Made by a program: the position numbers and the translations under genes
Shown here: piece after piece, positions 60,301 through 64,000 of the stretch
How the letters are laid out: every line of letters starts with the position of its first letter
How positions within the stretch are numbered: the first letter of the stretch is position 1
Notes under the pieces: generated by a model
Seen by the model: the letters and a program-made list of their open reading frames with translations, nothing else
Database searches by the model: none
What the model was told of the DNA's origin: nothing
NCBI GenBank assembly: GCA_001939145.1
Contig: LSRX01000367.1
Span: 108,021 to 172,020, forward strand
Origin: Symbiodinium microadriaticum
Taxonomy: Eukaryota; Sar; Dinophyceae; Suessiales; Symbiodiniaceae
Direction of reading: 5' to 3'
DNA length: 64,000 bases

Positions 60301-63300
60301 TGAAGAGCTGTTATCACCAAATGAGGGGGCGTGTTTGGTATGTGATGAACCGCAATCGGCAAATGAGGGGGCGTGTTTAAGATACGTGATGAACCGTTTT
60401 CGCCAAATGAGGGGGCGTGTATCAGATATAGGATATACCGGAATCGCCAAATGACGGGGCGTGTTTACCATATATGAAGAACCGGAATCACCAAACAAGG
60501 GTGCGCCGTGTTACAAGATATATGGCCAACCGGAACCGCCACATGAGGGGGTGTGTTTAAGATACATGGTGAACCGATATCGCCAAATGAGGAGGCGTGT
60601 TTAAGATATATGATGAACCGGAATCGCCAAACGATGGGGGGCATGTTTTATATGTATGATGAACAGGAGCCGCCAAATGTGGCATGTTTAAGCTAGCGCA
60701 TGGATTACGTGCGTTTCTGCTGTTTTCGGGGTTTGCTCTTCCGGTCTTTGGGGGGGTGGGGGAAGCACAAAAGTCAATATTATTTGCACCGGGTATTCAA
60801 TTTTTGTGGGGGGGGGAGGGGGCGGGGTTGATAACATCCAGTTTGCATACATCGCACGGTACAGGTTGCGAATTCGTCGGTATTTACAGGCTCTGGCGCG
60901 TTTTAAGCTTGAAAGTAGTGGTTATCGACAGGGGCGGAATTTTATGTGGTTCCCCCCTAAGACCCTCCACACAACAGTAACTAGATAGTCTTCCAGCCCG
61001 AAAATAAGACCCAATACATAAAATTCCGCCCGCGTCGAAAATCACTAGTTTCAAGCTGAAAACGCGCCAGAGCCTGTAAATATCGAGGAATTCGTAACCT
61101 TTACCGTGCGATGTGGCATTTATTTTTTTGTCACCCGAAATCGTGCTGATACCACACGTTTCCTAGCACTCAAGCAAAACGAAGCACTTTTTTTACCTAC
61201 CCAAAGCAACCTTAAAATGTGCTTAAAACTGTCGTGAGAACACAGCTTCACCAAAAAATCAACGACAAAAAACCATGCGGCGGGATGTTTAAGATGTATG
61301 GTCCCCACATGAGGAGGCTTATTTAAAGAGATCGGGTGAACCGGAATCGCCAAATGAGCGCGCCTGTTCAAGATGAGGAACCGGAATCACCAAATAAGGG
61401 GGCGGCATGTTTAAGATATTTGATGAAAGGTTATCGCCAAATGAGGGGCCTGTTTAACATGTATGATAAACCGCAAAAAGGCGTGTTTGAGACATATGAT
61501 GAACCGGAATTGCCAAATGAGGGGGCGTGGTTAAGATATATGATGCACCGGCGCCGCCAAAGCCCTGTGAACGTGCTTTAGTGATCTTTAGTGAACCTCG
61601 TACCGTCAAGAACGCTATTTCGCCATTTGCGAGATCAACTCAAGCACATAACTCGTATGAGGCCTTGCAAAGCCCGTCCTAGAGGCCCATCTCTTCTGCA
61701 TTCTTTTGTTCCGCGCAAGCTTGCTTTAGAGAACATCGTGCCATCGCAACTGGCAAAGGCCACAGTCGTCGCTCCATCCCCTACCCGCCTGTTTTATGCG
61801 CGGCTTCTTGAACCAGCTAATGGCACCAGTCGTGGTTTTCGCAAGCTAGTAGCAACTGCCTAATTCAGCCTGGTACGAAAAGTTCTACCTCAGAAACTCC
61901 TTTGTCGGCTGCGAAAGTCAAAAGAGAAGAGGTGTGTGAATGTGTCATATGAAGGCCGTGCACTGTGGTGCAAAGTCTTCAGGACCAATGAAGGCAAAAC
62001 CAAAAAAATACCCAAAAAAGAACTCGACGTGAGGCCCTCCCTGTGACTGTTATACATTCTCGACCATCCAGGCCCAGAAAACCAAAAAACATACCCAGAA
62101 AAAACCAAAAAATACCCAAAAAAAACCTGGACCCATTTCGAGCTCTCCGTGGTGTGCACAAGTAAGACCCCAAACCGCGCGAGACCCCCAAAGTATGTTG
62201 GCACCATGCAGTTTTCGCACCGGAGGATGTCAAGAAATTTACTGGCACAGGAAGCAAACCTAATCATCACCTGCTGAAGTTTCGAAACCTGAAGGTGAAC
62301 AAAGGTACAATTTGGGTTCATTCTTCAGGGCATCTCGCGGCATCAGCCCCATCCCTACGGAGGTCTGGCCCTCTCCCGATGTGATGACGAACATGGGGGC
62401 TAAGGATGCGTTGTGCCCCTTGGAGTGACAATCCGTGCTCCTTCCCGGTTTCCGTACGATCTGCACATCAGTATGGCAAGGTTCCGTTCTCCGCTGCACC
62501 AGCAACAGCAGTTGAGCCTGCACCAAACATGGCTGCAACACGAAAACAGTCGAGGCATCATGCTTGTTTACAAGCCCCATGTAATGCTTCTACAGAATCT
62601 ACAGCACAGGCAAGATCGCGGACCTCTCCATCGGATTGCCAGACACGCTGGCTTACTACTCCCCAGAGGCAGATTTGGGGTTTGGGCTTTTTGGGGACTA
62701 TCAGCTCAGAGTTCACGGTGAAGGAAATTCGTTTCGTTGGCTGAGGCCGTTGGCAGCCAAGGTAGTTTACCCAGGAGAGTTCAGCATAACGGGTTCCGGG
62801 TAGAGCCATGTAGGACAGTTTTCGGGAAATTAGCACTCATGGTGAGGTCCTAAAGGTGTCGACAGGGACAGGGAATGAGTACGAAAAGAATTGTTTTGAG
62901 ACAACCTGCGCTGCGAGAGAGTATCCTGTATGTGCATATGTAGAGCCGAACACTACTGAGTGCCAACTTTCAACCCTTGGTGACACGAATGCTTCCCTCA
63001 TCATGTTCATTGCAGTTTGCTAGGGGGAAGCTTGGGATAATTTGCTGTTTCGTAGACCTTGTTGCCTGATTCTTGTTCATACCAATATTCAACATGGTGA
63101 TACAGGGGTGGAAGGTGAGAATCTGTCCAGACTCCAGACGGTCTAGGGCAGAAGTTTCGAAACTTGCGACGATGGCTTGAACCCTAAAAACCACAAATCC
63201 GGCGTTAGGCCTGAACCCTCAACCTTCTTCTATGGCCCGCACCGCGTAGTCACTCCTGTCTCAGGAGTTTGCTGCCGGCTTCAAGAAGCGAGCTGGCTCG

Positions 63301-63957
63301 AATGAGGTTTAGCACAATTAGAGCTGCGGGTGCTTCGGTTGTTGGAGAGCAGAGAGGCAGTTTGCCACTTTGGCACCGACTCCGAACCTGTGACCCTCAC
63401 ATCTTCAAAGCCCTTCATGATGCTTCCTTTCGAGCCGGCTCTCTGAGGACAGTTCTTGAGGTTCCGGCTGTAAGTTGAATGGAAGCGTCGCCCGACTTGT
63501 CTCGACTCGAGGACGATGGCTTTCCAGCCCCGTGTCATCAAGCAGAACCGAGGCCTGAAGATGCCGGCAAGGCTAATTCCGGTTTGGATCTACGGCTTAG
63601 GATTGAAAGATGACCGACATACTGTAGGCCTGAGATTTCAGGGTTTATAGTTTATAGTGGAGGAATCGAGAGTTTCGAGGGGCTGGGGTTCAGGGTGGGC
63701 AGTTTTGCGACTATAGGGTTCAGGGAGACGGTTCAATCTCTTGGATTTTTGCTATGGGGCTCCACACAGCACCTACATACAGCTTCAAGCATCTCGGGAT
63801 TTAGCATCGCGGTGTGATATTCAGACCTCACGCTTTAGCAGGCTTGAGCTTCAGGAACGACGTCGGATGAGGATTGCGAGCCCACACATTCCGAAGCGTG
63901 CAGGCTCCTCCGGCGAAGGCATCTGGATTATCAAGCTCAAATCGGGGAACTACTGCA
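57312..63957 (+). CDS. ATP-grasp-like protein with organelle-type leader, 3' end outside window
   Basis: Eight exons chain in one frame: 57312-57694, 57816-57908, 58167-58212, 62363-62414, 62610-62668, 63265-63287, 63512-63552, 63904-63957 (about 250 residues so far; the gene leaves the window). ATG at 57312 opens an Arg/Ala leader (MAFRYAFRAARSGLRYAA) followed by a hydrophobic stretch, as in mitochondrial or other organelle import signals. The mature part reads LVQIYVGSQPFGGSDKSASG, then FDAIIVRCNPGQINAAGG, KFDDAMRGLQKKGKQ, VWPSPDVMTNMGAKDALC, KIADLSIGLPDTLAYYSPEE, and RVIKQNRGSSGEGIWIIKLK at about residues 226-245. The last is a Gly-rich ATP-binding loop typical of ATP-grasp ligases. From memory the order resembles bacterial Cj0069/DUF6815-type proteins, whose function I do not know. 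Donors are GC in six of seven introns before exon 8 and GA in the other (57909); exon 8 also ends before GC. Intron 3 is 4,150 bp of repeats. Confidence 0.85.
58400..58845 (+). repeat. GTCA tetranucleotide array with GCCA and GTCG variants
   Basis: About 445 bp of CAGTCAGT units are broken by patches of CAGCCAGC and CGGTCGGT. Short non-repeat phrases such as GTGAGCCAACGGGGCGGTCA recur about every 60-130 bp (58504, 58582, 58710), which shows that larger segments were also duplicated. It lies at the 5' end of intron 3 of the ATP-grasp-like gene. Confidence 0.95.
58847..60692 (+). repeat. 44-bp satellite array, block 1
   Basis: About 40 tandem copies of a unit near 44 bp. One half is GATGAACCGGAATCGCCAAA, the other TGAGGGGGCGTGTTTAAGAT, followed by ATAT. 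Variants include CGTTATCGCC, CGATATCGCC and CAGGAGCCGCC. Unit length varies by a few bases. Short reading frames through it are by-products (they spell repeated MMNRNRQMR-like peptides on one strand). It lies within intron 3 of the ATP-grasp-like gene. Confidence 0.95.
60693..61284. mobile_element. Foldback/MITE-like insertion in the satellite
   Basis: This 592 bp non-satellite segment interrupts the 44-bp array and is flanked by the 9 bp direct repeat ATGTTTAAG (60684-60692 and 61285-61293). Its ends are weak inverted matches (GCGCATGG at the left; CCATGCGGC at the right). Inside, a 98 bp arm at 60850-60947 is the near-perfect reverse complement of 61016-61113, about nine of ten bases paired, with a 68 bp loop. 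No transposase frame is present, so it would be non-autonomous. Caution: GTTTAAG is part of the satellite unit, so the flanking match alone is not proof. Confidence 0.65.
60850..61113. repeat. 98-bp inverted repeat (stem-loop)
   Basis: The left arm begins CATCGCACGGTACAGGTTGC and ends GGGCGGAATTTTATGT. The right arm begins ACATAAAATTCCGCCCGCG and ends TTTACCGTGCGATG. I count about ten mismatches in 98 positions. As RNA it would fold into a long hairpin within the pre-mRNA of the ATP-grasp-like gene. Confidence 0.9.
61285..61565 (+). repeat. 44-bp satellite array, block 2
   Basis: About six or seven further copies follow the insertion. The first part (GATGTATGGTCCCCACATGA, then GGAGGCTTATTTAAAGAGA) closely matches an unusual stretch inside block 1 at about 59167-59205 (GATGTGTGGTCCCGACATGA, then GGGGGCGTATTTAAGAGA). 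The array therefore has higher-order duplication. Confidence 0.9.
61566..62362. other. 3' part of intron 3, with an unexplained open frame
   Basis: A frame at 61591-61863 is open for 91 codons (PRGPSLLHSFVPRKLALENI) and ends in TAA. It has no splice role in the surrounding gene and no domain I know; it may be a gene relic. Bases 61985-62125 contain repeated ACCCAAAAAA / ACCAAAAAAT phrases. The rest is ordinary intron. Confidence 0.35.
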
Positions 63958-64000
63958 GCTTGGCTTTGGGAGTTTTGGAGTTTAGTTGCCACCAAACTGA

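Noticed and set aside
58795-60498. Short frames inside the satellite
   Set aside because: They are translations of the tandem unit (repeating peptides) with no other support.
58847-60692. Regular array that might suggest CRISPR
   Set aside because: Units are contiguous 44-bp copies without unique spacers, in a eukaryotic intron; it is a satellite.
1-64000. Spliced-leader, tRNA and rRNA genes
   Set aside because: I looked for a dinoflagellate spliced-leader-like sequence and for obvious tRNA or rRNA signatures and saw none; by eye I could have missed a tRNA.

Overview
The window looks like nuclear DNA of a dinoflagellate, most likely one with a Symbiodiniaceae- or Polarella-type genome. That placement is inferred from gene structure, not from a marker gene. 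The supporting signs are exons of about 25-120 bp separated by introns of 0.1-4 kb, every well-supported gene on the + strand, introns that start mostly with GC or GA (fewer with GT) and end in AG followed by G, TTTAGGG-type telomere-like repeats inside introns, and a nuclear-encoded pentatricopeptide repeat (PPR) gene. I saw no rRNA, no tRNA, no spliced-leader sequence and nothing prokaryotic.

Layout. Bases 1-9700 hold scattered exon-like islands of one or more genes I cannot name. Bases 9670-9960 are a TAGTAGC-type minisatellite. Bases 11606-12388 are one uninterrupted reading frame for a multi-pass membrane protein. Bases 13761-35464 carry one very fragmented gene of about forty exons totalling roughly 2.1 kb. 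Its product changes from an Arg/Ser (SR) domain to a Lys/Asp/Glu/Ala helical section and then to alternating Ser/acidic and Lys blocks like Nopp140, and it ends with a clear stop. Its introns hold a 570 bp TCA-type array, an interstitial telomere-like block and other simple repeats. Bases 36592-42753 hold exons of a disordered basic-then-acidic protein. These may be the N-terminal part of the PPR gene whose exons run from 43373 to 54094. That gene is crossed by a 177 bp assembly gap and an AT-rich island. Bases 55065-55637 are an intronless frame with a C-terminal cysteine/histidine cluster. From 57312 to the right edge runs the start of a protein with an ATP-grasp-like motif and an organelle-type leader. 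I could join eight of its exons in one continuous frame.

The most notable parts are these. (1) The ATP-grasp-like gene has a 4.15 kb intron containing a GTCA array and a 44 bp satellite. A 592 bp foldback element has inserted into the satellite between 9 bp direct repeats. (2) Nearly all inferred introns sit at AG|G(C/A/T) sites where the first 2-8 bases of the intron recur at the start of the next exon, as expected if introns were inserted with target-site duplication. (3) One gene is built from about forty short low-complexity exons, most of them in phase 0.

Exon borders were placed by eye from reading frame, AG|G boundaries and protein sense. They can be wrong by a few bases, and RNA evidence would settle them.
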